A stretch of 64,000 nucleotides of DNA. It comes from QGON01 sp963691905 (lineage in GTDB: Bacteria > Pseudomonadota > Gammaproteobacteria > Chromatiales > Chromatiaceae). The first letter of the stretch is position 1; each line of letters begins with the position of its first letter. Below, one piece after another: positions 51,667 through 61,200 of the stretch. The notes under the pieces are model-generated. The model saw nothing but the letters and a program-made list of their open reading frames with translations. It made no database searches and was not told the DNA's origin. The stretch covers positions 1 to 64,000 of the forward strand of contig OY829891.1 of NCBI GenBank assembly GCA_963691905.1. Reading direction: 5' to 3'. Made by a program: the position numbers and the translations under genes.

Positions 51667-52581
51667 ATGGCATTGCCCAATCTGATCATTGCAGGCGTAA
51701 ACAAGGCGGGGACCACCTCGCTCTTCTCCTATCTTGCTCTCCACCCGGAGATAGGTGCGTCGAGGATCAAGGAGACTTGTTACTTCCTGCCTCTGCGCTA
51801 TGCTGAACCGATGGCACCACTTGAGGAGTACGAGGCGCAGTTCAGTGACACCTTGGGTGAACGCTACATCATGGAGTCGACACCGGGTTATTTCTACGGT
51901 GGCAAACCCGTGGCGCAGGCGATCAAAAAGAACCTCGGCGATACACACATAATCCTGATGCTTCGTGAACCTGTCGGCCGTCTGCTCTCCTTCTACCGCT
52001 TCAAGAAGACAATGCTCGAACTGTCTGCCGATCTTTCGCTGGAGTCCTACCTTGAGCACTGCCGCAGCATGACCGAAGAAGAACTCTCCCAGCGGGAGAA
52101 CAATATATGGTTCGGCATCGAGGGAGGACATTATGCCGACTACATCGAACCCTGGTTTGAAGTGTTTGGAGAACGTCTGAAGGTGGTTTTTTTCGATGAT
52201 CTCCGCACAGATGCACCCAAACTCATGCAAGAGATCTGCCGGTGGCTGAAGATCGACGGATCGCCATACGATGAAATCAGTCTCGGCGTGGAGAACAAGA
52301 CGGTGCAGTTTCGCAACCGGACGCTACAGCGAATCGCACTCTGGGTAAACGACAGGGGCGAGCGATTCTTTCGCGGCAGCCCTGGAGTAAAGCGGATGCT
52401 ACGGCGATGGTATCAGTCGATGAATACCGCGCAGCGGCGCGAGATCATAAGCGATGAACAGAAAGCCCGCGCGAAGGCTCTCTTCATGGAGTCCAATCGA
52501 CAGCTCAACAGGATTCTCACTGATCGGGGATACACAAATCTCCCCACCTGGCTTGAACAGAACCCAGACAAGCATGGATAG
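51667..52581 (+). CDS. PAPS-dependent sulfotransferase 2
   Basis: A 304-residue sulfotransferase with the 5'-phosphosulfate loop GVNKAGTTSLFSYLALHPEI near the N-terminus and the 3'-phosphate motif LMLREPVGRLLSFYRF at about residue 97. It resembles the heparan sulfate/NodH-like soluble group. It starts the final three-gene sulfotransferase block, in which genes are separated by 3 bases or overlap. Confidence 0.88.
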   Translation: MALPNLIIAGVNKAGTTSLFSYLALHPEIGASRIKETCYFLPLRYAEPMAPLEEYEAQFSDTLGERYIMESTPGYFYGGKPVAQAIKKNLGDTHIILMLREPVGRLLSFYRFKKTMLELSADLSLESYLEHCRSMTEEELSQRENNIWFGIEGGHYADYIEPWFEVFGERLKVVFFDDLRTDAPKLMQEICRWLKIDGSPYDEISLGVENKTVQFRNRTLQRIALWVNDRGERFFRGSPGVKRMLRRWYQSMNTAQRREIISDEQKARAKALFMESNRQLNRILTDRGYTNLPTWLEQNPDKHG

Positions 52582-52584
52582 GCA

Positions 52585-53625
52585 ATGAGAGACGCGGAAT
52601 GCCAATTGCTATTTGTTGTCGGTGCCTCACGCAGCGGAACCACCATGCTCAATCGAATTATGGGGCAACACCCTGCGATTCTTGCACTGAACGAACTGCA
52701 CTTTTTCGGTGAACTCTGGGATCCCCGTCAACCGGATCCGAACTGGAATCGCGCTACGGCTGAAGATGCCACCGCCGTTCTGCTGCAACGCGTCAGGCAT
52801 GGTATCTTCTCCGGAATGCCGGATGCTGACACACGGGAAGAAGCCGGGAGACTGATCACAGACTTATACCAGCAGCAGCCGACTGATAATTTTTCTGCGG
52901 CAGCCCTGTTCCGCCATGTGTTGAGCCATCTCCCGGAGCGGGATGGCGAAATTCTGATTACCGATCAAACACCACGCAACATCTTCTATGCGGCGGAGCT
53001 GCTTGAGCAGTTCCCGGGATCACACGTGGTACAGATCGTGCGCGATCCCCGTGCGGTGCTCTTCTCACAGAGAAAACGCTGGACGAAAAAATGGCGAGGG
53101 GCCGCAAGCATGCCTTGGAAAAACGTCCTGCGTGTGCTGGTGAACTATCACCCTCTCACTATGATCAAACTGTGGAGCAAGGCAGTACGGCAGGGACACA
53201 AACTGAAGGACCACCCGAGATATCACGAACTGAAATTCGAGTCCCTCACCCAGGAACCGGAGGAGCAACTCACGGCGCTCTGTTCCTTCCTTGGCATTCC
53301 CTTTGACGAGCGGATGCTCGACGTACCCCAAGTCGGCTCTTCCCACTCTCAGCATAATTTCGAGAAACGAGGCATCTCAGCGTCGTATTCAGCAGATTGG
53401 CGCAACCATCTTCCGAAAGGCGACATCCTGATCGCAGAAAAAGCCGCCGCCGGATTGATTCAGGAGCTGGGTTACGACGCCATTGCCCGTCCCGGATGGT
53501 ATCCCTGGCTGTTGCTGCCGTTACTGCGCTTGCCGTTCCACGTTCTCGGTGCTGTTATCGCCAACCCGAAGCGTACATTGATCCAGTTGAGAGCCCTGCT
53601 GGGCGGAGGTAAAGAGACGCAATGA
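52585..53625 (+). CDS. PAPS-dependent sulfotransferase 3
   Basis: A 346-residue sulfotransferase with GASRSGTTMLNRIMGQHPAI (residues ~13-30) and VVQIVRDPRAVLFSQ (~150) as PAPS-binding motifs. The C-terminus has a hydrophobic stretch (WYPWLLLPLLRLPFHVLG) that may attach it to the membrane. It overlaps the next gene by four bases. Confidence 0.87.
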   Translation: MRDAECQLLFVVGASRSGTTMLNRIMGQHPAILALNELHFFGELWDPRQPDPNWNRATAEDATAVLLQRVRHGIFSGMPDADTREEAGRLITDLYQQQPTDNFSAAALFRHVLSHLPERDGEILITDQTPRNIFYAAELLEQFPGSHVVQIVRDPRAVLFSQRKRWTKKWRGAASMPWKNVLRVLVNYHPLTMIKLWSKAVRQGHKLKDHPRYHELKFESLTQEPEEQLTALCSFLGIPFDERMLDVPQVGSSHSQHNFEKRGISASYSADWRNHLPKGDILIAEKAAAGLIQELGYDAIARPGWYPWLLLPLLRLPFHVLGAVIANPKRTLIQLRALLGGGKETQ

Positions 53626-54617
53626 TCGCTCAGATCGACAAACACTATGTAAAGACAAGGCCGGGCCGATTGCTGCCGCGTCTGATCAGCTATCTGCTCT
53701 TCGAGGGGCGGCCACTGACGACAAAGGGACGCTGGATCAATCCACTGGTCTTTGGCATCCACGGTACAGCGAAAAGGCTTCCGCAGTTGAAGCCGGTAGA
53801 AAAACCCGTCTACATCATCGGCACAGGACGCAGTGGCACAACCATCCTCGGAGTGCTGCTGTCGATGCACAGGGAGGTGGGCTTTCTGAACGAACCCAAG
53901 GCCCTCTGGCACTCGGCCTATCCGAATGAGGACCTGATAGGAAACTACAGCAGCCTGCCGGCCCGTTATCGCATGAGCGAGACGCACGCGAGTGATGAAC
54001 TCAGGATCACCCTGCAAAGGCTCTACGGGGCCTACCTGTGGATGACAGGATCGCGCAGGGTAGTCGACAAGTATCCGGAAATGATCTTCCGCACCCCGTT
54101 TATCAAGGCACTGTTCCCAAACGCACGTTTTTTATTCCTTGCACGCAATGGGTGGGATACCTGCACCTCCATAAACCGTTGGTCGCAGCGGCTGGGAGTT
54201 CACAAGGGCGATGAGACCCATGACTGGTGGGGAAGAGACGACCGGAAATGGCAACTGTTGGTGGAACAGCTGCTGCCGGAGCATCGGGATCTTGCCGTCC
54301 ATCAGGACGAGATAATGGCCTTTGACAAGCATACCGACAGGGCCGCTGTGGAGTGGATCATCAGTATGCGGGAGGGACTGCAGCTGTGTGAGATAGACCC
54401 TGATCATGTCATGCGAATCGACTACGAGAAATTGACGGCAGATCCGGACACTTGGCTATCAGACATACTCAGCTTCTGCGAATTACCTGCTGACGAAAAG
54501 TTTCTCGAATATGGGAAAGATACCCTGCGTCCCGTACCGCCCCGCAAACCATTTGAATTGGCAGCCGTGCTGCGCGGACCGTTCGAAGAGACGCAGCGAA
54601 AGCTTGGTTACGAATAA
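53622..54617 (+). CDS. PAPS-dependent sulfotransferase 4
   Basis: A 331-residue sulfotransferase. The 5' loop is GTGRSGTTILGVLLSMHREV (residues ~68-87), following a longer N-terminal region than its neighbours; the 3'-phosphate motif is FLFLARNGWDTCTSINRW (~170). It ends the polysaccharide operon. Confidence 0.87.
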   Translation: MIAQIDKHYVKTRPGRLLPRLISYLLFEGRPLTTKGRWINPLVFGIHGTAKRLPQLKPVEKPVYIIGTGRSGTTILGVLLSMHREVGFLNEPKALWHSAYPNEDLIGNYSSLPARYRMSETHASDELRITLQRLYGAYLWMTGSRRVVDKYPEMIFRTPFIKALFPNARFLFLARNGWDTCTSINRWSQRLGVHKGDETHDWWGRDDRKWQLLVEQLLPEHRDLAVHQDEIMAFDKHTDRAAVEWIISMREGLQLCEIDPDHVMRIDYEKLTADPDTWLSDILSFCELPADEKFLEYGKDTLRPVPPRKPFELAAVLRGPFEETQRKLGYE

Positions 54618-54655
54618 AGATCTACAGCCAGAGAAAAATTCTCCGGGGTATTGCA

Positions 54656-54814
54656 GGAGCCTCTGATCAAGTCTGGACGAAGTAGATAGTGAATCAGAAT
54701 ATTCAGATTCAAGGCGCAAATCGCACGTAATAGCTGGCTATTGCGAGGATTTACAACACAGAAGCTGGATATTCTGGGCGCAAGATACAAGTTCACGACT
54801 TGACCTGAGGCTCC
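54656..54814. mobile_element. 159-bp imperfect palindrome, MITE-like
   Basis: The ends 54656-54673 and 54797-54814 are inverted repeats with 16 of 18 matches (left end GGAGCCTCTGATCAAGTC). The arms stay partly complementary inward (CAGAATAT and AATAGC segments recur inverted), so the RNA could fold into one long hairpin. There is no open reading frame. It may be a non-autonomous mobile element or an intergenic palindromic repeat. I could not identify target-site duplications. Confidence 0.55.
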
Positions 54815-54823
54815 CTAACAAGA

Positions 54824-54840
54824 TGTCGGAATATTTTACA
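54824..54840 (+). promoter_or_regulatory. PEP-CTERM upstream box 1 (TGTCGGAATATTTTACA)
   Basis: A 17-base match to the consensus TGTCGGAWTNNTTTACA shared with the other boxes here. It lies about 270 bases upstream of the sigma-54 promoter of the 55215 gene and is a candidate site for an enhancer-binding activator such as PrsR. Confidence 0.55.
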
Positions 54841-54990
54841 GCCGCATAATCCACTAACTGCTTATATGAATAATTTGTTTATAATCAATATGTTGCCAGG
54901 TTTCTAAAGAATTTGTCAGAATTTATTTCCCATATAATTGTAAATTCTGCGTAACAAACACCCGACATTTATGAACACTCTTCCTTTTTC

Positions 54991-55007
54991 TGTCGGAATC
55001 CTTTACA
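54991..55007 (+). promoter_or_regulatory. PEP-CTERM upstream box 2 (TGTCGGAATCCTTTACA)
   Basis: The same 17-base motif as the box at 54824, differing only at the two central bases. It lies about 85 bases upstream of the -24 element, a usual place for a sigma-54 activator site. Confidence 0.65.
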
Positions 55008-55027
55008 TGCACACAGCATCTGCTGGC

Positions 55028-55044
55028 TGTCGGTCGTAAATACA
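55028..55044 (+). promoter_or_regulatory. PEP-CTERM upstream box 3 (weaker match)
   Basis: TGTCGGTCGTAAATACA keeps the two ends of the motif (TGTCGG and TACA) at the same spacing but diverges in the middle. It is 48 bases before the promoter and could be a second, weaker activator site. Confidence 0.4.
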
Positions 55045-55091
55045 TCCTATTTTTTCATATTTTTCAGGTAGTTAGACTACAACAGTAATTC

Positions 55092-55107
55092 TGGCATGTG
55101 ACTTGCA
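55092..55107 (+). promoter_or_regulatory. Sigma-54 promoter of the PEP-CTERM gene at 55215
   Basis: TGGCATGTGACTTGCA has the GG (55093-55094) and GC (55105-55106) separated by ten bases, matching the -24/-12 consensus closely. It sits about 110 bases before the start codon, with transcription expected near 55118. Confidence 0.75.
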
Positions 55108-55214
55108 TATGTTCTTGTAAACCAACAAGAATGAAGTGCATTTCACTATATTCAAGTAGCGTGCACTCTCCTTACATTACCAACGACTAACATACGCCGG
55201 AGCGGGAACAAGAC

Positions 55215-55973
55215 ATGAAACTATCACAAGCAATGTACGGAATCGTGTTAACTCTCGGATTACAGGGAGGGGCCTACGCAGGGGCGGTCACCTGGGATTT
55301 CACCGGAACCTCTGCATGTGATGAATCGTTGAGCACCGGAGGTGTCAGCACCGACGCTGTGAACTGCACCACCTCTGGTGAGACGGTGATCCTCGATGCT
55401 TTCGCTCAGGTGAAAAATCCCGACGGCAGTTTCTCCCCGACCTTCAATAATGCGAAACTGACCCGTAACGAAATCAATGGCCTCGGCGTCAACAAGGAAG
55501 TGAGCGATAGCAGCGCCCAGATCGATAATCAGGACAACATTGATCTGATACTCTTCGATTTCGATTTTTTCCTGGAGGAGCTGACCATAGAATTCGCCAG
55601 CGTCTCCAGCAGCGATCACTTCTCCCTTTGGCTTGGCAGCGGCCTGGACGCCCTCTACGCCGACGCAGGCAACGGTATCGACAGCTTTACGGATCTCAAC
55701 TTCGTCACCCTGGAGAGCATCGCCGGGTTCACCAAGACCACTGGGCAGATCAGCCTTAGCAATCCCTTCAGCCTCTCCGGACTTAGCGGGGTCGACCAGA
55801 TGATCATAGCGCCTGCCATTGGCCAGACCGACGACAAATTCCGCATCAAACAAGTTAGTGTCGTGCCGGAACCTTCAAGCCTGTTTTTGTTCTTCGCCGG
55901 ACTATTTTTACTCACCGCATTCAACAGCAGGCGTAAAATGGTAGGACAGCGCTTCTCTCCCCGCCTTAAATAG
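55215..55973 (+). CDS. PEP-CTERM sorting domain protein
   Basis: A 252-residue exported protein. The signal peptide ends near AYAGA. The C-terminus has the PEP-CTERM signal: VPEPSSLFLFFAGLFL then FNSRRK. Exosortase recognises this tripartite tail and cuts it, and such proteins are linked to extracellular polysaccharide and floc formation. The mature part is acidic and Ser/Asp-rich without a recognised enzyme domain. It is controlled by the sigma-54 promoter and boxes upstream and lies next to the sulfated polysaccharide locus. Confidence 0.85.
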   Translation: MKLSQAMYGIVLTLGLQGGAYAGAVTWDFTGTSACDESLSTGGVSTDAVNCTTSGETVILDAFAQVKNPDGSFSPTFNNAKLTRNEINGLGVNKEVSDSSAQIDNQDNIDLILFDFDFFLEELTIEFASVSSSDHFSLWLGSGLDALYADAGNGIDSFTDLNFVTLESIAGFTKTTGQISLSNPFSLSGLSGVDQMIIAPAIGQTDDKFRIKQVSVVPEPSSLFLFFAGLFLLTAFNSRRKMVGQRFSPRLK

Positions 55974-56070
55974 CACTCGATTGCGGACCCACGCAGGGAT
56001 TCGACTCAGTCCGCAATCATCCACCACACTCTCCGGCAATTGGCAGGGCTTCATCCAGGGGTCTGGGCAG

Positions 56071-56100
56071 CTGTCGGATTTAACGCGGTTTGGCTGTAAA
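56071..56100 (+). repeat. 30-bp direct repeat, copy A
   Basis: This sequence (starting CTGTCGGATTTAAC, ending TTGGCTGTAAA) matches the copy at 58190-58219 at 27 of 30 bases in the same orientation. It shares the TGTCGGATT start of the PEP-CTERM boxes but has the TGTAAA half inverted. The two copies flank the glycosyltransferase/acetyltransferase pair. Confidence 0.65.
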
Positions 56101-56197
56101 GAATCCCGAATCACCTTGTGGAGTGGAGTACGCATCACTAACGCCTACTCATACGTTTGCATCAGTATGCCGGGGTCAAACCAAGTGAAACCGGAGC

Positions 56198-57187
56198 TTA
56201 TTCCAGGATTTCACGAATCCTGAAGTGGTCGCCTGCAGCCGTGGAACGATAGAGTAACGCCCCCAATTGTACGATGGCAGCTGCGCCTGCCAGGAGTGTC
56301 CAGGCCAATACGGCCGCGGCTTTTTCACCCGCACCAGAAGAGGTGCCAGATGCTTCCTTCATGGAACCGTGGGCGTGCAGGTTGATCCCTGTTGTCAGCC
56401 TCGTGAAAAGCCGGCAAAAGCTGCGTTTTATGGAAAAACTTCGCAGAAAACCTGCGCTGAAGCAAAGCAAGCGCCATGCAGTGTATTCCGAGCGCCCGTG
56501 CTCCCTCTCGCTGTGCCCCACTTGTATCTGGGCAATGCAAGAAGCCATCAGGGCAGCTTCCGCTTTTGGTAGTGCGGGCGGCGGATTCTGAGCAGAGATA
56601 TCCATGGCCAGCACCGACGTTATCGCGTTCAACCCACAACCCCAGTCCCGTAAATTGACACCTAAAGCATGACCGACCAGCCGATTCACGAGCCAGGACG
56701 GTCCCCTCCTGGTGAGCAGAGAATCCTGCCGGTTGAGACGGATACCACAGGCAAAATCGGCGCCATTGCGTATCGCTGCGACCAGGGCTGGAATGTCCTC
56801 CGGATGATTTTGCAGATCGGCATCAATGGTGACAATGATATCTCCAGTGGTTTTACTTATGGCAGCCAGGATAGCTGCACTTTGTCCATAGTTTTTCACT
56901 AGATCCAGGATCTTCACCCGCCCCTCCCCGTCGCGCAAACCAGCCAAAACTTCGTAACTGTTGTCCGTACTTCCATCATTGGCGTAGATGATCTCGTGTT
57001 CCAATCCTGCGGCACGAAGGGTCGAAACCAGGCGTTCATGCAACTGGGGCAGCGAAGCGGCGTTGTTATAAACGGGTACTGTAATAGATAGGGTCGGGTT
57101 GTCCGACACACCCACGGGACGCCTGCTCCAACCCTGGTCAGATTCCTTATGACAGATGCAGGTGGTAGGTGTACTCAGCTCGTACAT
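56198..57187 (-). CDS. GT2-family glycosyltransferase (polyprenyl-phosphate sugar transferase-like)
   Basis: A 329-residue protein. The GT-A fold has ITVPVYNNAASLPQLHERL, YANDGSTDNS, the metal motif TIDADLQNHPED and GCGLNAI in the expected order. There is one hydrophobic C-terminal segment (about residues 285-310) rather than the two to three of DPM1/GtrB-like proteins. It overlaps the upstream gene by 41 bases, so the first codons may be untranslated. It may load a sugar onto a lipid carrier or onto the PEP-CTERM-linked polysaccharide. Confidence 0.82.
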   Translation of the reverse strand: MYELSTPTTCICHKESDQGWSRRPVGVSDNPTLSITVPVYNNAASLPQLHERLVSTLRAAGLEHEIIYANDGSTDNSYEVLAGLRDGEGRVKILDLVKNYGQSAAILAAISKTTGDIIVTIDADLQNHPEDIPALVAAIRNGADFACGIRLNRQDSLLTRRGPSWLVNRLVGHALGVNLRDWGCGLNAITSVLAMDISAQNPPPALPKAEAALMASCIAQIQVGHSEREHGRSEYTAWRLLCFSAGFLRSFSIKRSFCRLFTRLTTGINLHAHGSMKEASGTSSGAGEKAAAVLAWTLLAGAAAIVQLGALLYRSTAAGDHFRIREILE

Positions 57188-58154
57188 ACTCGAGTTTCAA
57201 GTCCTGGTAGATGCGATGTACAGGGTAGTTGTCTATCTGGGTGTCAAATTCCGCGCACTGCCAGGACATGTCCTCTGTGTGTGTCAGTGCATATTGCAAC
57301 AATCCATGGTAGTCACCCCCCCTGGAGCCGCCAAGCCCAGAACCGTAGCATCCGATCCCGAAGCTCCGATATAGTCTCCTATCGTATCGAAAGGCGAGAT
57401 ACCCAACCACCCGTCCATTCAATTCCGAAACCCAAATTTTATCAGCGTCTCCGTCCAAATATTTCTCTGCCCAACGCACATAGCGATCCACTGCGTGTTC
57501 ACGAAGACTTGGGTCGGCGGAGTATCGCCCCGGATAGTGCGCATACAGTTGGGATGTGAGTTTCAAGACTCGGTCCCGGTCAAGCGGCTCGTATTCACGG
57601 TATCTGCGTCTGCGTGGCTTTCTGGAACGGGTGACTATCGGTTGTTCCGGCGGTTCACCGGAAGTCGGGTGATAAAGATAGGTAAGAATGGAATCCGCCA
57701 TGAAGAATCCAGTCTGGGTAAGCATCCGCTGTGTGCACAAGTCAGAGGCATCGACGCGCACCGAAAGATGGTCAAATCCAGTCTTCATGAGAAGACCCCG
57801 GAGTCCTCCAGCAGTCAGATCTCCACAGAGATGGGTGATACGTCCAATTCGGCGTTTGTACAAGGCGCTGTCCCAGGGAAGGTCGACGGTACGCACCAAC
57901 CCAGTCGGCATCAACCCATCCCGACACCATAACAGGAGCGCTGTTGGTTCTGGCTCAAGGATGGCATCGGCAAGAGTTTTCGTGGCTTGAACCCTGGAGA
58001 TAACCGGATAATTCCGATACCGATTATACGGATAGGAGCGGGCCCAATTCTCTACGAATGTCAGATCTCTATTTGCCAGGGAAACGAGGCTCATGGGATT
58101 TCTGTCACCCGCTTCGGTAGATTTCTTGCTCTCACCCGGATATTTCACCTGCAT
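57147..58154 (-). CDS. GNAT-family acetyltransferase-like protein
   Basis: A 335-residue protein with a C-terminal GNAT region (about 195-335): VSELNGRVVGYLAFRYD, GGSRGGDYHGLLQYAL and DTQIDNYPVHRIYQDL, close to sugar N-acetyltransferases of the dTDP-fucosamine type. The first half shows a weaker copy of the fold (MLTQTGFFMADSILTY), suggesting two GNAT lobes. An ATG at 58094 is an alternative start. With the overlapping GT2 gene it probably modifies a sugar nucleotide or glycan. Confidence 0.75.
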   Translation of the reverse strand: MQVKYPGESKKSTEAGDRNPMSLVSLANRDLTFVENWARSYPYNRYRNYPVISRVQATKTLADAILEPEPTALLLWCRDGLMPTGLVRTVDLPWDSALYKRRIGRITHLCGDLTAGGLRGLLMKTGFDHLSVRVDASDLCTQRMLTQTGFFMADSILTYLYHPTSGEPPEQPIVTRSRKPRRRRYREYEPLDRDRVLKLTSQLYAHYPGRYSADPSLREHAVDRYVRWAEKYLDGDADKIWVSELNGRVVGYLAFRYDRRLYRSFGIGCYGSGLGGSRGGDYHGLLQYALTHTEDMSWQCAEFDTQIDNYPVHRIYQDLKLEYVRAEYTYHLHLS

Positions 58155-58189
58155 GCCCTAAGAGAAGATTTTTTCTGTGCCCCAGAAGG

Positions 58190-58219
58190 CTGTCGGATTT
58201 AACACTGCTTGGCTGTAAA
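58190..58219 (+). repeat. 30-bp direct repeat, copy B
   Basis: Second copy of the repeat at 56071, with three differences. It lies between the TPR gene's 3' end and the acetyltransferase start, and so bounds the two-gene unit on its other side. Confidence 0.65.
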
Positions 58220-58247
58220 TCCCTGGATGGAGTTCATCAAGAGATGC

Positions 58248-61200
58248 CTAGCCCTGACTCGCGATTGTCGCGAGTACTCTTTTGACTTCCTGAGTCCAGG
58301 GCGCGTGTGCCTGATGGTTGAGTGCCTCTTCAAGCTCGCGCTTTGCCAGTTTACTAGCGCCCATTTTGAAGTAGCCAAAACCCAAATGGTAGCGATACAG
58401 AGACGATTTTGGATCTCGATCCACTGCTCGCTCCAGATAGCGAACAGCCTTTTCGGGGTTCCCAGTCTGCAAATGCACCCAACCAACTGTATCGAGGACA
58501 TTTGCTTCCTGGGGAGCCAGTTCCAAAGCTCGGTTCGCACGGGTGAGTGCGTTCTGGTACTCACCCAGACTCAGGTAGAGCAGTGCCACATTGTTAAGCA
58601 GAGGTATGGAATCGATATTTGCGGCAAGACCTTCTTCATATACCGCTGCACTTTTCTGTACATGCCCTGACCGCTGATAAATCTGGGCAAGTGCCAGGTA
58701 ATAACGAATAACGGTCGGTTCGATACCAATTGCCGACCTCAACAACTTGGTCGCTGTTTCTGCATCACCCTTTACCAGCTTAATCTTTGCGAGCTGGTAG
58801 AAAGCAGGGGCCAAGCGACTTCCTTCGCGGGTAGCACGTTCCAGAGCTGCCTCAGCCTTGCCCGTATCCTGCCGACGAGTCCAACTCATCCCAAGAACCG
58901 CGTAGGCACGAAACTCAACATCGCCAGCGGAATCGGATCTGTCCCCGAGCCGATCCAAGACATCTTCAGCCAGCTCAATCGCGCGCCTTGTATCGCCTTT
59001 TTTGAGGTAGATGCGCGCCATCTGTGTATGAAACAGCAACTTTCGCTGGGTTTTTGCTGCTCCTCTTTTATAGGTCTCTATCGCAGCGTCGAAGTCACCC
59101 AGAAACTCATGGGCCTCGGCGAGGGCATGGTATCGTGCCGGATCATCTGGCTTGGATTGCAGTGCCTCCTCCAAAGATTCCGTATGTATCGCCAACCGCA
59201 GTTCGGCCCTCTGTTTCTCCACTGCCTCAGCGGATACGCCTGATTCCAAGGCGCTGTCGATATATTCCTCGGCCTTTACCTGGTCGCCGTCCGCAATATA
59301 GCTTTTCGCCAGCAAAAAGGCTGTATCCGGATCCGCCGGACTCAAGCTGCTCTGAATCACTTCCCTCGCCAGACTGGTACTTCCGAGTTCTATCAATTCA
59401 GTGGCATATAATTTCTTAAGTACAGGGTCAGCCAGTCCAAATTGCATCTCGTGGCGTTGTAGGTAATGCACAGCCTTTTCATGCCAACCGTTCACCCTTG
59501 CCAGCTTCGCGGCCAGACCGAGCGATTTGCGACTATCACCAGCTTTCTGTAATCCGGTGTCGAGAGACTCGATCGCATCCGCAGCCCTGCCCAGGGATGC
59601 AAAGACCTGACTCTGCAACAGGAACCCATCGAACAGGCTGGGGTATTTGGTAATCATGATCCGGGCATACTCGAGCGCGGCCATGTGCTCGCGTTCACGG
59701 GTCTTCAATAAGACCAACTCCCGCAGCAAGAGCTGCGCTGGAGGGACGTCGCCCTTAGGGCCGCGGAGTACTCGCTCCGCCGCATTGTAGTTTGCGGTCG
59801 CCTGATAGACTCTACCGAGGCGGAGTCGGGTCTGCGCATGCAGAGGATCCTTCGTCAGGATGTTTTTCAGCTCCGCCTCAGCTTTACTGTATTGTCCTCT
59901 TCTGAAGTATACCCCCGACAGGTTTAGACGGGCCGGTATTGCATCCGGGTCACTTTCGAGAGCGGCCAGCAGCGCCTTTTCCGCCTCTTCAAGATCGCCT
60001 GCACCCAGCTTGGCTTGGGCCAAAAGGTTGAGCAATAGTGCCTGCAGATTGGGGTGAAGATCCATCCCGAGCCGCGCTTGTCGGGCGGCGCCCTCGAATC
60101 TGCCCTGTTTGAGCAGGTTTGCAATCAACAGGATACGTGCATCCAGTGCGTTTGGAGTCGTCTTGAGCGATTCCCGCAGGGCGATCTCCGATTGCTCCAG
60201 ATCGCCGCCGATATAACGGTAAAGCCCCTCGAGTGCGAACTGCGCATCAGAATTCAAATCCGCGCTCACCAACGACTTCAACAGCTCGTTTACCCCGTCT
60301 TCCCTCCGATCCTGGAGTAGATAGGCCTTTCCCAGAAGATGATGCAGTTCGGGAGATTTTTTAATGGAGAGTGCCTTTTCCAGATACTCCGATGCCGCCT
60401 TTGGTTGCTCCGTCCGCAATGAAATAATCCCCAGCAACTTGAGCGCCTCGAAGAAGTTGGGATTCAGTGCTATGGCCTCCTTCAGCCGGTGCACGGATTC
60501 CTTCGTTCGCCGTTCCTTCATTAGCACGTAACCAAGGGTGTATAGCACCTGGGCCGAGCTGGAAACATCCAATGCCTTTTCCAGAAGGTCAACCGCGGCG
60601 TGGTAGTCGGGCTGCTCCCGTCGGATCAGCGCCAGTGCCTCGAAATAATACCCCAAGCCCTTGCTAGGGGAACCTTCAGGAATTTCCTTCGCCACGCGGG
60701 CGATGGCAGGGTAATCACGCCGCTCCATGTGGATCTGGATCAGTGCTCTGAGGGCCGTTTCCTGTTCAGGTTCGATCCTGAGAACCCGCATAAAGTAATC
60801 TACTGCCCGTGGCAAGTCATTGGTACGGCGAAATAGCAGTCCCAGTCCCAGCAGCGCTTTGGTATTGGTCGCATCACGTGCCAGGAGCGCCTGGTAGCTT
60901 CTTTCCGCTTCTTTCGAGTCTCCCATATCCATCAGGATATTGGCCAACAACAATCGCAATTGGTCAGCACGTGCCGCAGGAACCAGTTGAATGGCCCGGG
61001 TGACGCTCCGCCGGGCTAAGCGCCAATCCCCAAGCCCCGCCTGCGCATATCCCAGGATTGCCAGCATTTCACCGTCATCCGGCTTGTCCCGGAGATGGGT
61101 CTGGGCCAGTTTGAGCACTTCCCGGAAATGCCGGGTCTCCAAAAGCTGACGAATTTTCGTACTGCCGGAAAACTGCACGAAACCCGGTGGCGAGATGTAG

